From: Candidatus Latescibacterota bacterium
Lineage (GTDB): Bacteria > Latescibacterota > UBA2968
Assembly: GCA_022824945.1 (NCBI GenBank)
Contig: JAJDYX010000003.1
Span: 1-64,000, forward strand
Reading direction: 5' to 3'
Length of the DNA: 64,000 bases
Translations under genes and position numbers: made by a program
Shown: one piece after another, positions 42,117 through 51,986 of the stretch
Layout of the letters: each line of letters begins with the position of its first letter
Position numbering within the stretch: position 1 is the stretch's first letter
The notes under the pieces: generated by a model
Seen by the model: only the letters and a program-made list of their open reading frames with translations
The model's database searches: none
Told to the model about the DNA's origin: nothing

Positions 42117-43685
42117 TTACCCGCGCTTTGCGAGGATATTATCCCAGGGCTCAATCCCACAACGCTCTGCCCAGGCGTCGTAAATTGCCGAGAGTTCGGA
42201 TACGACATCGGTTTTTTCATTTGCCAGATCGTTGAGTTCCGATCTGTCGGATTCAATATCGTATAGCTCCCACTCGCCCGGGTAGCGCTTTACCAATTTC
42301 CACTTGCCCTTGCGTACGGCGCCATTGCCTTCGTGTTCCCAGATCAGATATTTTTTGCCGTTGTCCCGGTTGTCAAAGATCGGCGTTAGCGATGTGCCTT
42401 CGAGTGATAAAATCTCGTGTCCATTATAGGTCTCGGGATACTCGGTGCCCGCTATGTCGAGGCAGGTCGCCATGACATCGGTAAGCTGGCCGGGTTGCTC
42501 GCGCAATGCGCCGCCGTCTGTTACGCGATCGGGCCAGTGTACGATAAAGGGCGTTGCAATGCCGCCTTCGTGAACCCAGTGCTTGTACAGGCGAAATGGG
42601 GTGTTGGATACGTTAGCCCAGGGTACGCCGTAGCTTTGATACGTGGTTTCGTCTCCCGGCATTATGTTGGGGTCGTTGCCGCGTTGGACTGGACGACCGT
42701 CGCGCGTGGTGGCCGGGGCAATCGCGCTGCGTCGCATGCCGCCTCCCAGTTCTTCGGCACATCCCCCATTGTCAGCCAGAAATACGATCAGGGTGTTGTC
42801 CAGTTGTCCGGTTTCTTCGAGGGATTGGACGATGCGCCCAATGCCCTGATCCATGCGGTCAACTTGTGCGGCATAAACTTCCATGCGCCGCTGTTGCCAC
42901 GCCTTGTGATCGGCTTCTTCCCAGGGCACTTGAGAGGGGTCGCGGTCGCTCAATCCCCATTCGGGTTTCAAGATGCCCATTTCGCGCATGCGTGCCAGAC
43001 GCTCTTCGCGCAGTTGATCCCATCCCGCGGCAAAACGATTTTTGTATTTTGCAATATCTTCCTCGTGTGCGTGCAGGGGCCAATGGGGTGCGGTATATGC
43101 GGTGTATAAGAAGAATGGCTGATCCCCGTTTGCCTGCGCGTGTTCGCGGATATAATCCGCCGCCTGATCGCTGATGGCGTCGGTCAAAAAGAAATCCTCT
43201 GGAAATTCATCCACTGTAATTTGCTCGTTGTCCCGCGTGAGTGTTTGCGGCTTCCAAAAATTGGCGGCACCGGTAATGATGCCAAAAAAGCGATCAAATC
43301 CACGCTGACAGGGCCAACTGTGTTTGGGGCCATCCGCATCTGTATGCCGCGTGATATGCCATTTGCCACTCATGTAGGTCGCATATCCCGCTGTTTTGAG
43401 TACTTCGGCAATGGTTACGCTCCTGAAGTTTAGATCGCCCCGATACCCTTCGTATTCCCGGTCATCCATCATGTGTCCTACACTGGCTTGATGGGGGTGC
43501 AATCCCGTGAGTAGCGATGCCCGCGTGGGGCAGCACCGCGCCGTGTTGTAAAATTGGGTGAATCGCAGTCCATTTTCAGCAAGTCGATCTAAATTTGGCG
43601 TGTGGATCTCACCGCCGTAACATCCAATATCAGAATAGCCCATATCGTCGTTCATAATCAGCAAAATATTTGGTCGCTTTGCCAT
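42117..43685 (-). CDS. Sulfatase (arylsulfatase type)
   Basis: 522 aa starting MAKRPNILLIMNDDMGYSDI. Formylglycine site C-C-P-T-R ('FYNTARCCPTRASLLTG'), 'MSGKWHITRH', 'PFFLYTAYTAPHWPLHAHEE', 'LIVFLADNGGCAEELGG', and a C-terminal domain ending 'RCGIEPWDNILAKRG' in the arylsulfatase A/PAS style. Probably activated by a formylglycine-generating or anaerobic maturase encoded elsewhere. First gene of the minus-strand run sulfatase-PhyH-sulfatase-fucosidase. The 130 bases upstream (43686-43815) show only AT-rich sequence with a short CAAAATA duplication. Confidence 0.9.
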   Translation of the reverse strand: MAKRPNILLIMNDDMGYSDIGCYGGEIHTPNLDRLAENGLRFTQFYNTARCCPTRASLLTGLHPHQASVGHMMDDREYEGYRGDLNFRSVTIAEVLKTAGYATYMSGKWHITRHTDADGPKHSWPCQRGFDRFFGIITGAANFWKPQTLTRDNEQITVDEFPEDFFLTDAISDQAADYIREHAQANGDQPFFLYTAYTAPHWPLHAHEEDIAKYKNRFAAGWDQLREERLARMREMGILKPEWGLSDRDPSQVPWEEADHKAWQQRRMEVYAAQVDRMDQGIGRIVQSLEETGQLDNTLIVFLADNGGCAEELGGGMRRSAIAPATTRDGRPVQRGNDPNIMPGDETTYQSYGVPWANVSNTPFRLYKHWVHEGGIATPFIVHWPDRVTDGGALREQPGQLTDVMATCLDIAGTEYPETYNGHEILSLEGTSLTPIFDNRDNGKKYLIWEHEGNGAVRKGKWKLVKRYPGEWELYDIESDRSELNDLANEKTDVVSELSAIYDAWAERCGIEPWDNILAKRG

Positions 43686-43815
43686 TCGAGAACTCCTTAT
43701 GTGAGGGGATTAAAAACTGTCAGAGAGTTCAAAATACAAAATACAAAGTCTTTTCACAATGCCCGCGTGCAGGGGTAAAAATAAAATCCGATTCAGTGGT
43801 GAACTGGCTGAGAGG

Positions 43816-44682
43816 TCAAACGTAAAGTATCACACCCAGAGTTAGCAACCACAGGGCGCATGCGATAAGAAGAGGGAGATCACCCAATACGGTGGAGGTG
43901 GGATTGCCGCCCCCGTCTTTTTTGTAGATGAGATAGAGGTAGCGCAACATACCGTAAATTACAAAGGGGATGGTGAGGTTGAGATATTTGGTGCCGAGTT
44001 TTTCAATGACCTCGGGCGACATGGTGTAAAGCGCGTAGGATACCAGTGCGCCGGCTGTGACGATGGCGATTATCTGGTCGAGAAATTGTGGGGAATATTC
44101 TTTGAGAATGCGGCGGTGGGTGCTGGCATCTCCTTCGAGCAGAGCGAGTTCATGCCGGCGCTTAGCAAAGCCGAGAAATAGTGCCAGCAGCATGGTGCAG
44201 AGGATGAACCAGGAGGAAATGGCGACCTGAATCGCCACTGCACCGCCGATGGCGCGCAGAAGAAATCCAGCGGCAATGATCATGACATCGAGGATAACGA
44301 TGTGTTTGAGGTACAGCGTATAGGCGATGTTCAGTACTGCATAGAAAAGGAGGATGATACCAAAATGGGGATGTACATAAAATCCCCCGATCAGGGCGAT
44401 CAGGGCAAGGAGGATAGCGGCGATGGCGGCGGCGGAGATACGCAACGCACCCGAGGCGATCGGGCGATGGCGTTTCAGAGGATGCTGGCGGTCGTTTTCT
44501 CTGTCTCGGATGTCGTTGAAAAGGTACGCTGCGCCAGAGATGAGGCAAAAACAGACCAGAGCCAGGATGCCTTGCAGGAGGTCGTCGGGTTCAAAAATGC
44601 GTTTGGTAAAAACGAGTGCGGCCAGCACAAAGACATTTTTGACCCATTCGCGTGGACGCATCGCGTGGATGAGTTGCAACAT
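43816..44682 (-). CDS. UbiA-family prenyltransferase (decaprenyl-phosphate phosphoribosyltransferase-like)
   Basis: 288 aa, about eight membrane spans. 'MRPREWVKNVFVLAALVFTK' at the N-terminus and the Asp-rich motif 'YLFNDIRDRENDRQHPLKRH' (NDxxDxxxD) bind the prenyl diphosphate/PRPP magnesium. 'KRRHELALLEGDASTHR' and 'YSPQFLDQIIAIVTAGALVS' resemble the Rv3806c-like branch that moves phosphoribose to decaprenyl phosphate for arabinan or similar glycan precursors. It sits next to an outer-membrane protein gene, with a hairpin between. Other UbiA members (heme O or quinone synthesis) cannot be fully excluded. Confidence 0.8.
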   Translation of the reverse strand: MLQLIHAMRPREWVKNVFVLAALVFTKRIFEPDDLLQGILALVCFCLISGAAYLFNDIRDRENDRQHPLKRHRPIASGALRISAAAIAAILLALIALIGGFYVHPHFGIILLFYAVLNIAYTLYLKHIVILDVMIIAAGFLLRAIGGAVAIQVAISSWFILCTMLLALFLGFAKRRHELALLEGDASTHRRILKEYSPQFLDQIIAIVTAGALVSYALYTMSPEVIEKLGTKYLNLTIPFVIYGMLRYLYLIYKKDGGGNPTSTVLGDLPLLIACALWLLTLGVILYV

Positions 44683-44700
44683 AAGCGTTAAAATGGCGAA

Positions 44701-44733
44701 AAGTGCTCCGCCTGTTTAGAAGGCGGAGCACTT
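44701..44733. terminator. Strong hairpin between the outer-membrane protein and UbiA genes
   Basis: AAGTGCTCCGCCT (44701-44713) is fully complementary to 44721-44733 with a seven-base loop. Minus-strand continuation is TTTTCG, so it is a likely but not perfect terminator for the gene ending at 44757. Confidence 0.7.
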
Positions 44734-44756
44734 GATTAAAAGTGAGGCTGGTGGCT

Positions 44757-47700
44757 TTACAATGACAGGCCAAAATAGAATCGCGTCCCACTGACCTCTT
44801 CGATGATATCGGGGTTGTTGCGGGATGGGACTTCGAGTTTGGTAGGACGGGCGACGATGAAATAGCCGAACATGGGCAGGCGGTAATGTGAAAATATCTG
44901 GAATCGGATTTCGGCGCCGTAGTCAAATAGGAAAGAGTTTTTGAATTTGTCCCATCGCCCACTGTGTACTTCTTCATTTACGTCAAAAATATCGCCGATG
45001 CTGGCGGCATTGGATGTGCCGCCAAACTCAAAGAAGAGCGAGGCGTATATTTTGTCAAAAAAGAGGGGCGGCAGTTCCGCGCCAACGCGCTTAAAGATGG
45101 GCAGGGTCAGCGTGGTGCGACCAAAGAGGGCTTTCCCACCTGAGATCGTGAAATATGGATAGCCGCGCAAGGTGCCCAGACCGCCGAGATAATAGCGCAG
45201 GGGGTAATAGAATACGCCTTCGAATGTGCCGCCTTCTTGTTGCACTTCTTTGACATAGCCGTCTTTATAGGCTCCAAAAATCTGGAGTGCGAGTGTCGAT
45301 CTGCCCACAAGCGGGATAAATTCATTGAAGGAGGCGATGTATTCGTTGAAACCCACATTGACTTTATCGCCTCGGAAAAATGCGGGTGACAGATCTTCGC
45401 CTATTGGGTCTGGAACAAAGTTCTCATCTACATCTGGCGTGCGGGCAAGTGTATCTATCACGGTTGCATTGATGCGCCGGTAGCGGAAGGACAATGCGCG
45501 ACCGCCCGATGGGTTGATGTAGAGGTCGGTTGCGGGTTTGAGGGTGATGTAGCTCCAACCACCCATCCATTCGTTACTTTTGAAGAAGTCGAGTTCTTTG
45601 TAGAGAAAATCGTCGAGAATAGTTTCCTGCGATGCATAGCCCGGTCCGGGGATCTGATCTGTGATGTCTTCAATAGTACCGGTTCCCAAATTGGTCTGAA
45701 AGACGCGAGAGCTGTCGTAAAGAACCTGAACGGCGTGCAAGTTTTCAGAGTATTTGCGGTAGCCATAGGCCATACTGAAATAGTGTCCGCGGCCTACTCC
45801 CATTTCGGCACCCACCGTAAAATCGGAGAATACATCCTTAAAATCGTCTTCTTCCGTAACCGTGAGGTCTAAGTATTGCGTGACATTGGGGATCAGGACC
45901 TGTTGTCCTTCGTCGTTTGTGGTGATCAGTGTGCCGCTGAGTGTATCGCGCACGGTTTGGATGGTACCCACATCCACGATGCTGTTGATGGTTTGTCTGC
46001 TGCCTCCAAAGAAGATGCGGGGGACATACGTGCTTTGTTCAGATAGAATGGGGGTGAGGCTGTTCTGGTAGTAGAAAGCGAATTCTGAGTTGAAGTCTTG
46101 TTGTCGTCTGAAGTTTTTGCCGATCAGGGCGGTGGTTACAAAAACGTCGCTGCCGAGCAGATCACCCCAGGCCCATTGAACACCCGCGCTGAGTTGATCC
46201 AGGCCGAATCGGTTGCCGATAAACGTGGGACCCAGCAATGCGATTGGAGTGATTCCGTAGGAGATGAGGCGCGTGGAATACCGCCCGATGTCGTGAAGTT
46301 CGGTGATGGATTTGCCGGTGTAAATTTCGGCATAGTCCCGCTCAACACCCTCGGGAGGATCAACCGCAACGGCCTCGGATAGGGGTATGCGATAGAGGTC
46401 GTAGTTTGCTGCGTGATACCCCGCGTAGATCACGTCTTTGGCATCGGGAGAGATAGTGGGCAAAAACGCGCCGCCTACAACATTGGTCAGTTGCTTTTGT
46501 TCCCCGGTCGCCATGTCGTGGGTGTAGAGGTTGAAGATGCCCGTGCGGTCTGAACTGAAGATAAATCCGCTGCCATCGGGTAGCCATACGGGGTCGCGTT
46601 CGTCGGCTGTGGAGTGTACAATGGCTTTGAAGTTGGCATTGTTAGCATAGGCGAGGCTATCGGGAAATGCCTTGAGGCTGTCGGCTTTTGCCTGCTGGAG
46701 GCTGTCGAGTTGTGTGTCAACTTCTTTTTTCTCCAGCGAGCGCCGGCCCTTTTTCTTTTCCCAGGTTGTGGCATCCACGTCGATGATGGCTATGTCGCGG
46801 TCTTCGCCCGTGCGGAATACGCTGAAGAGCAGGTGTTTGCCGTCGGGCGACCATTTTGGGCCAAAATACTGTGTGGCGTCGTTGTTATGTGTGAGGTATC
46901 GCACATCGGTGCCGTCGATATTTACGAGGCCGAGATTTGCTGTGCCATCTCTCATGGTTACAAAGGCGATTTGTTTGCCATCGGGTGAGAGGGTGGGGTC
47001 TTTGCCGCGCAGCCCCACGGTGACGCGCGTTTCTTTTTTCGTTTTTGTGTCATAAGTGAAGATGTCCCAACGCGCGCCTACGGCTTTGATGTACATCAGG
47101 CTGTCGCCGCTGGCTGTCCAGACAAAGCGATTATCGACGCGGTCGGCTATTTTTGTGACTTTTTTTGTGGCGAGGTCCATCACCTTGAGTTCGGTGATGA
47201 AATAGTCGCTGTCGTCGTTGGAGATAAAGCCCAGCTTATCGCCTTGCGGGGAATAGACCGGGTGATAGTCCAAACCGCCTCTATCCACGATCAATTCGCC
47301 TTCGCGTTCGCCGGCTTCTTGGATGTCATTTTGGACTGCGTTGTATTGTTCCCCAATATGCGTTTTCCAATCGCGGTAGAGTTGTTTGGCCGATACGCCT
47401 GTGGCTTTTTTCAGCGAGGAGTTGAAGTTGATAATGGGTCTGTGTTCAAAAATTTGTCTGACAACACCGGGGCTAAAGCGTTCGCCAATGTAGTTGAGCA
47501 TGGCAAATCCCTGATTATAGACCATTTCTCCATGAAAATTGCCTTTGCCGCCGAGTTGTCCCATGCTGGATAGGGAGAGCAGATCATTTTCGAGCGTGGC
47601 CATACGCAGGAGCATATCGCGGTGTGTGTCCCAGTGGTCATCGCCGTATTCGGTGGCTTCGTATTGCGAGATGCCTTCGGCAAAACCCGAATTCATGGCG

Positions 47701-48332
47701 AGGTGATACAGGCCGAGTGTGAAGCTGAAATCGGGATTTTCATTGGCGCGGGAGGCGTTGACGATGCCGATTTGGAATGGCAGGCCCTTATAGGCGGCTT
47801 TTAATGTTACGATGTGGGCGAGTTCGTGGACAAAAACATTGCGTACCCAGTCGCTGGTGCCGCGGATTTCCCAGTCGATGGGGTTGGTCCAAAAGTGGAT
47901 GTAATTGGCACTGTACACGGCAAAGGCATTGCCCAAATAATCCGCCTGATCGTCAACGACGACGTGGATGGGTGCAATGCGATCGACAAAGGTGGGGTAA
48001 TGGCGCATGAGATTCGATAGAACCTCATCGCAGAAGTCGGCAATTTGTCGAGCGGTTTTTTCAGCAGTAGAGAAGTAGATGTTGAAATATCTGGTGCGAA
48101 TCATTTGAGCGCCAGCCGTCCGCAGTCCCAAAAGCGATGGAAAAAAGCCATCGGCTGTTTCGGGTTTCCAATAGGTGTAGCTTTTTTGATCGGGAGACGG
48201 ACGGTTCAATGGGGTATTGGCAAGGTCAACCCCAATGGCTTTGGCGGGACCTAAAGAAGGGGGCTGTGCCTGGGCGGTGTGGGATATGAGGCCGGTGAGA
48301 CACAGTAGCGTTAAAATTTTTAAGACCTTCAC
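44757..48332 (-). CDS. Gluzincin protease / TolB-like propeller / outer-membrane beta-barrel fusion
   Basis: 1191 aa with a signal peptide (MKVLKILTLLCLTGLISHTA, cleavage after AQA). Residues about 80-350 form a peptidase-MA-like gluzincin domain with HELAH at 169-173 ('VFVHELAHIVTLK') and a downstream Glu in 'GFAEGISQYEATEY'. Residues about 350-690 hold PD40/TolB-type propeller blades ('VYSPQGDKLGFISNDDSDYF', 'TLSPDGKQIAFVTMRDGTAN', 'KWSPDGKHLLFSVFRTGEDR'). The last 500 residues are a bacterial surface-antigen (Omp85/BamA-like) barrel ending in an aromatic residue pattern 'RFYFGLSL'. The protein should lie in the outer membrane with protease and propeller parts in the periplasm. Function unknown; processing or export of envelope proteins is a fair guess. 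Confidence 0.85.
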   Translation of the reverse strand: MKVLKILTLLCLTGLISHTAQAQPPSLGPAKAIGVDLANTPLNRPSPDQKSYTYWKPETADGFFPSLLGLRTAGAQMIRTRYFNIYFSTAEKTARQIADFCDEVLSNLMRHYPTFVDRIAPIHVVVDDQADYLGNAFAVYSANYIHFWTNPIDWEIRGTSDWVRNVFVHELAHIVTLKAAYKGLPFQIGIVNASRANENPDFSFTLGLYHLAMNSGFAEGISQYEATEYGDDHWDTHRDMLLRMATLENDLLSLSSMGQLGGKGNFHGEMVYNQGFAMLNYIGERFSPGVVRQIFEHRPIINFNSSLKKATGVSAKQLYRDWKTHIGEQYNAVQNDIQEAGEREGELIVDRGGLDYHPVYSPQGDKLGFISNDDSDYFITELKVMDLATKKVTKIADRVDNRFVWTASGDSLMYIKAVGARWDIFTYDTKTKKETRVTVGLRGKDPTLSPDGKQIAFVTMRDGTANLGLVNIDGTDVRYLTHNNDATQYFGPKWSPDGKHLLFSVFRTGEDRDIAIIDVDATTWEKKKGRRSLEKKEVDTQLDSLQQAKADSLKAFPDSLAYANNANFKAIVHSTADERDPVWLPDGSGFIFSSDRTGIFNLYTHDMATGEQKQLTNVVGGAFLPTISPDAKDVIYAGYHAANYDLYRIPLSEAVAVDPPEGVERDYAEIYTGKSITELHDIGRYSTRLISYGITPIALLGPTFIGNRFGLDQLSAGVQWAWGDLLGSDVFVTTALIGKNFRRQQDFNSEFAFYYQNSLTPILSEQSTYVPRIFFGGSRQTINSIVDVGTIQTVRDTLSGTLITTNDEGQQVLIPNVTQYLDLTVTEEDDFKDVFSDFTVGAEMGVGRGHYFSMAYGYRKYSENLHAVQVLYDSSRVFQTNLGTGTIEDITDQIPGPGYASQETILDDFLYKELDFFKSNEWMGGWSYITLKPATDLYINPSGGRALSFRYRRINATVIDTLARTPDVDENFVPDPIGEDLSPAFFRGDKVNVGFNEYIASFNEFIPLVGRSTLALQIFGAYKDGYVKEVQQEGGTFEGVFYYPLRYYLGGLGTLRGYPYFTISGGKALFGRTTLTLPIFKRVGAELPPLFFDKIYASLFFEFGGTSNAASIGDIFDVNEEVHSGRWDKFKNSFLFDYGAEIRFQIFSHYRLPMFGYFIVARPTKLEVPSRNNPDIIEEVSGTRFYFGLSL

Positions 48333-48380
48333 TTATGACTCCTTGAAATGGTGGGTGGGTTGGCACACGGGTTCTACGCC

Positions 48381-49331
48381 TTAATTGTGCCGCAAGATAC
48401 AGGCCACGCTGTGGCCGGGTTCAATGTCTAAGAGTTCGGGTTTGCGGTGGGCGCAGTCCGGCGTTGCTTCGGGACAGCGCGGATGAAATGCACAGCCCGA
48501 AGGTACGTTGACCGGGCTGGGCACGTCGCCTGTTAAAATGGTGCGCGATCCCCTGACGCGCGGATCGGGTATGGGGATTGATGAGAGCAATGCGCGCGTA
48601 TAGGGATGCTGCGGATTGTCGTAGAGTTCCTGACTTTCGGCCAGTTCGACAATTTTGCCCAGATACATGACTGCCACGCGGTTAGAGATGTGTTTGACCA
48701 CGCTCAGGTCGTGTGCGATAAAGAGATATGCAAGGCCAAACTGAGCTTGTAAATCCTGGAGTAAGTTTACTATTTGTGCCTGAATCGATACGTCGAGTGC
48801 AGATACGGGTTCGTCCGCGATAATGAATTGCGGTTTTACGGCCAGTGCGCGTGCAATGCCAATGCGCTGTCGCTGTCCGCCGGAAAATTCGTGCGGATAG
48901 CGGCGCGCGACGTCGGGAGATAAGCCCACGGTGTTGAGCAGGTCGGCGACTTGATCTTTTGTTTTGTCGCCGTGGATTTTCAGGGGTTCCGAGAGGATGC
49001 CGCCGATGGTGAGGCGGGGGTTTAGGGATCCGTAAGGGTCCTGAAAGATGATTTGCATATGCCGGCGCAGTGTTCGAAGTTGTTTTTTCCCCAGGGAGAG
49101 TATGTCGGTATTTTTGAATCGCACGGTGCCCGATGTCGCATCAATAAGGCGCAAAATGGCGCGTCCAGTTGTGGTTTTTCCGCATCCGGATTCGCCGACC
49201 AGGCCGAGGGTTTCGCCGGGGGAGATATCGAAGCTCACGTCATCTACCGCTTTGACATGCCCGACGTTGCGCCCCCAAAGCCCCTGAGAAATGGGGTAGT
49301 GTTTTTTTAGATTTTGAACTTGAAGAAGCAT
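48381..49331 (-). CDS. Oligopeptide/dipeptide ABC transporter ATPase (OppF-like)
   Basis: 316 aa. Walker A '[18 protein letters not shown]', Q-loop '[15 protein letters not shown]', signature '[17 protein letters not shown]', Walker B '[14 protein letters not shown]', H-loop '[14 protein letters not shown]', and the C-terminal oligopeptide-ABC extension with Cys ('[20 protein letters not shown]'), a possible Fe-S site seen in this subfamily. It pairs with the OppD-like gene immediately upstream (49382-50344). Substrate-binding and permease genes are absent here. Confidence 0.9.
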   Translation of the reverse strand: MLLQVQNLKKHYPISQGLWGRNVGHVKAVDDVSFDISPGETLGLVGESGCGKTTTGRAILRLIDATSGTVRFKNTDILSLGKKQLRTLRRHMQIIFQDPYGSLNPRLTIGGILSEPLKIHGDKTKDQVADLLNTVGLSPDVARRYPHEFSGGQRQRIGIARALAVKPQFIIADEPVSALDVSIQAQIVNLLQDLQAQFGLAYLFIAHDLSVVKHISNRVAVMYLGKIVELAESQELYDNPQHPYTRALLSSIPIPDPRVRGSRTILTGDVPSPVNVPSGCAFHPRCPEATPDCAHRKPELLDIEPGHSVACILRHN

Positions 49332-49353
49332 AGATTAGTTGTCAGTTTTTGGT

Positions 49354-49378
49354 AGAGGCGGGTTTCAAACCCGCCTCT
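49354..49378. repeat. 25-base near-perfect palindrome between oppF- and oppD-like genes
   Basis: AGAGGCGGGTTT, a single C, then the exact complement AAACCCGCCTCT. No T-run follows on the minus strand, so it may stabilise or process the operon mRNA rather than terminate it. Such GGCGGGTTT palindromes are often dispersed repeats. Confidence 0.6.
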
Positions 49379-49381
49379 GAG

Positions 49382-50344
49382 TTATGCCATCCAACACGCG
49401 GTCTGGTGATTGCCGTCAATTGTTTGTAGTTGTGGTGTGGTTTCTCGACAAATTGAATCGACCTTTTCACAGCGATCCGCAAATCGACATCCCGATGGAA
49501 ATTGCGTGGCTTCGGGAACAGTGCCCGGAATGGTTTTGAGGCGATTGTTCGCGATGTCCAGACGGGGGACAGATGCGAGTAACCCCTGCGTGTAAGGATG
49601 CCTGGGGTTGTGAAAGATCGCGTCTGCCGGACCAGTTTCTACAATTTTGCCTGCGTACATGACCGCGACCTGATCGGCGGCTTCGGCAATAACACCCAAA
49701 TCGTGTGTGATGAGCAGGACAGCCATGCCGAGTTGTTGCTGCAAATCGCGCAATAAGTCCAGGATTTGCGCTTGTATGGTGACATCGAGTGCTGTTGTGG
49801 GTTCGTCCGCAATTAGCACTTTTGGGTTGCACGAAAGGGCCATGGCGATCATGACGCGCTGGCGTTGGCCGCCAGATAACTGATGCGGGTATTCGTTTGC
49901 GCGCTGCTCGGGATCGGGCAGGCCCACGAGGTGGAGCATTTCAACTGTTTTTTTTCGCGCTTCTGTTTTTTCTAATCCCTGATGCCGCCTCACGGCTTCG
50001 TCAATCTGGAACCCACAGGTGTAAACCGGGTTGAGGCTGGTCATGGGTTCCTGAAAGATCATGGCAATGTCATTGCCGCGTATGTCGCGCATTTCGGTAT
50101 CTGAAAGGGATACCAGGTCTATGTCTTGAAAAAAAATATGCCCACCTTCAATGCGGCCAGGATGAGGCACCAATCGCATGATTGACAGCGAAGTGACACT
50201 TTTTCCGCACCCCGATTCACCAACAAGGCCATACGTTTTACCCTTGTTGAGTGTGAATGATACGCCATCTACCGCCCTCGCTGTTCCGCTGTCTGTGTGA
50301 AAATGCGTTTGGAGGTTGTCAACTATCAGCACGGAATTGGGCAT
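49382..50344 (-). CDS. Oligopeptide/dipeptide ABC transporter ATPase (OppD-like)
   Basis: 320 aa from [20 protein letters not shown]; the 29 extra upstream residues are basic and unlike the family, though that reading would overlap the preceding gene (ATGA). Walker A '[18 protein letters not shown]', '[19 protein letters not shown]', signature '[15 protein letters not shown]', Walker B '[14 protein letters not shown]', '[16 protein letters not shown]', and the C-terminal '[20 protein letters not shown]' Cys-rich extension. It works with the OppF-like protein to power import of peptides or other small solutes. It is 84 bases from the end of the unknown membrane operon. Confidence 0.9.
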   Translation of the reverse strand: MPNSVLIVDNLQTHFHTDSGTARAVDGVSFTLNKGKTYGLVGESGCGKSVTSLSIMRLVPHPGRIEGGHIFFQDIDLVSLSDTEMRDIRGNDIAMIFQEPMTSLNPVYTCGFQIDEAVRRHQGLEKTEARKKTVEMLHLVGLPDPEQRANEYPHQLSGGQRQRVMIAMALSCNPKVLIADEPTTALDVTIQAQILDLLRDLQQQLGMAVLLITHDLGVIAEAADQVAVMYAGKIVETGPADAIFHNPRHPYTQGLLASVPRLDIANNRLKTIPGTVPEATQFPSGCRFADRCEKVDSICRETTPQLQTIDGNHQTACWMA

Positions 50345-50427
50345 GTAATGTTTCTTTGGACTTCTATATAAGGTTGAACGTTCCCGTTTTTTTGCAATGA
50401 ACGATTGGACACGCGCTTCTTTCCGGA

Positions 50428-51159
50428 TCAAAATAGAGGCAATGGGAGAACGAGCCAGTCTTCGAGTAGGAACCCGACGCGCCCAATCAGCAGTGAGAGA
50501 CGCGCCATGATGGTGTAGCCAAATGACGCACCAAATGAGATCATGAGGAACCAGATGCCGATTTTTGACGCCACCCCCACGGGACCGGTGTGTTCGACAG
50601 AGTAAAAGAAATACACGAGTACTGTAACCACGCCGATTAGAATAATGAGCAGATCAAGTCCGAACGGGTCAAACGAGATGGGTTGCATAGTGGTTTCTAC
50701 TTGTTTTAGCAATTTGGCCGCAATGGTGCGCGGAATGGTTAGCCCTGCCCCCAGGCCGACGACAAATGCGAATGCAATGCGGCTGAGCCAGCTAAATTTT
50801 TCCGAGGAGAGTTGGGTGAGCATAAAGATCCCGAGCAATATGGGCACGATGAGCCACAAATTGCCCATGCTTTCACTGTCGAGTTCCGAGAGGGGATTCA
50901 CGACATCGGCCAAAAGTACTGTGTACCAGACCTGCGTGAGCGAGTATGCTGCTGCGACCCCTACATAGAGATTTTCGGCAAATTTGAAGAGGGGGTTGTC
51001 TTTGTAGAGAAAGCTATAGAGCGATAAGGTGATGCCAGCGGCGATGAACGTGCCAAAGCCAGTCCAATCTGCGGAGAGTCTGTCCCAGCCAAAGAGGTAA
51101 ATATTGATGGCGGCAAAGATGAACAAGAAGGCGATAAAAATGATTTGATCGCGGCTCAT
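50428..51159 (-). CDS. Conserved membrane protein of the MutL-like operon (7 TM)
   Basis: 243 aa with about seven hydrophobic segments, starting [20 protein letters not shown]. It has one larger loop ([20 protein letters not shown]) and no recognisable catalytic motif. Its start overlaps the stop of the 51156-51986 gene (ATGA), so it is the last member of a tightly coupled run of membrane genes. I cannot name a family. Together with its neighbours it looks like a subunit of a membrane complex. Confidence 0.7.
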   Translation of the reverse strand: MSRDQIIFIAFLFIFAAINIYLFGWDRLSADWTGFGTFIAAGITLSLYSFLYKDNPLFKFAENLYVGVAAAYSLTQVWYTVLLADVVNPLSELDSESMGNLWLIVPILLGIFMLTQLSSEKFSWLSRIAFAFVVGLGAGLTIPRTIAAKLLKQVETTMQPISFDPFGLDLLIILIGVVTVLVYFFYSVEHTGPVGVASKIGIWFLMISFGASFGYTIMARLSLLIGRVGFLLEDWLVLPLPLF

Positions 51160-51986
51160 TGCGCCCCTCCTTTCTGCCTGCCATAGAGGAAGTACATCAC
51201 ATTGCCCAGGATAATGAAGGCGATGATGATGAGATGCACAACGGATTGCGGGCGCATGCCTTCGGTAGCGGTACCGGGCACTTGCACCAGGGTTTCGTAT
51301 TCAGCGGCACCGACCAATCCGCCCATCATGCCGTTCATTTGTCCCGATTGTAAGTAGGGAAATTGATCGGGTGCCATCACGGCCGTGCATCCGAGGCCAA
51401 ATTTGAATTTGTAGCGTTCTTGTCCGTAGGGTATCCAGATATCATCTGGCGAGTTGCCCGCTGCCAGGCAGAGCACATAGTCGAAGTCCGCCAGGCCCTT
51501 TATATTTTGGGTGACAGGTAATTCGGTTGTGTTGTTGCCGTGCAAATCTTGTGGAAAAGTACCGTGAAAGTCGCGGCCCATGTTGATAACCAGCGCGTGA
51601 TATCCCGTTTTAAATCCGAGAAAAACATAGTCGCTACCGTATTCGGCACCCAGTTCCTTAGAGGTTGTATCGAGAGCTTGTTGGGCCAACCCCACCGCAT
51701 CAACCCAAAGGCACATGCCCACTACTTTGACGTTGCGCTTGAAACAGTGGCGCAAAACAGCAAGGGCCATGGGCTGGACTTCAGGAAAGGATCCAGGTCC
51801 GTAGTCAAATGAAATCAAAATGGTTCCATTTTTTTCTGCCACTTCTTCAATCGTGTCGTAGATAGACTGCACATTTTTAGTGGGTTTGATGGGTAAGTTA
51901 AACGAACTGAGTGCGGGAATGATGACGCCGATCGCGACAAAAATGAAGATGATTCGGCGGTCGATATTGAGCAAAAATTCTTTCAT
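51156..51986 (-). CDS. Bitopic membrane protein with central globular domain
   Basis: 276 aa. One span at residues about 11-29 (IIFIFVAIGVIIPALSSFNL), a soluble middle of about 210 residues with alternating strand/helix pattern ('GTILISFDYGPGSFPEVQPM', 'HCFKRNVKVVGMCLWVDAVG'), and a last span (VVHLIIIAFIILGNVMYFLY) before a basic tail. The middle resembles a Rossmann-like fold but no nucleotide motif is clear; conserved-looking phrases are 'DYGPGSFPE' and 'LCLAAGNSPDDIWIPYG'. Four-base overlaps at both ends couple it to its neighbours. Function unknown. Confidence 0.7.
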   Translation of the reverse strand: MKEFLLNIDRRIIFIFVAIGVIIPALSSFNLPIKPTKNVQSIYDTIEEVAEKNGTILISFDYGPGSFPEVQPMALAVLRHCFKRNVKVVGMCLWVDAVGLAQQALDTTSKELGAEYGSDYVFLGFKTGYHALVINMGRDFHGTFPQDLHGNNTTELPVTQNIKGLADFDYVLCLAAGNSPDDIWIPYGQERYKFKFGLGCTAVMAPDQFPYLQSGQMNGMMGGLVGAAEYETLVQVPGTATEGMRPQSVVHLIIIAFIILGNVMYFLYGRQKGGAQ

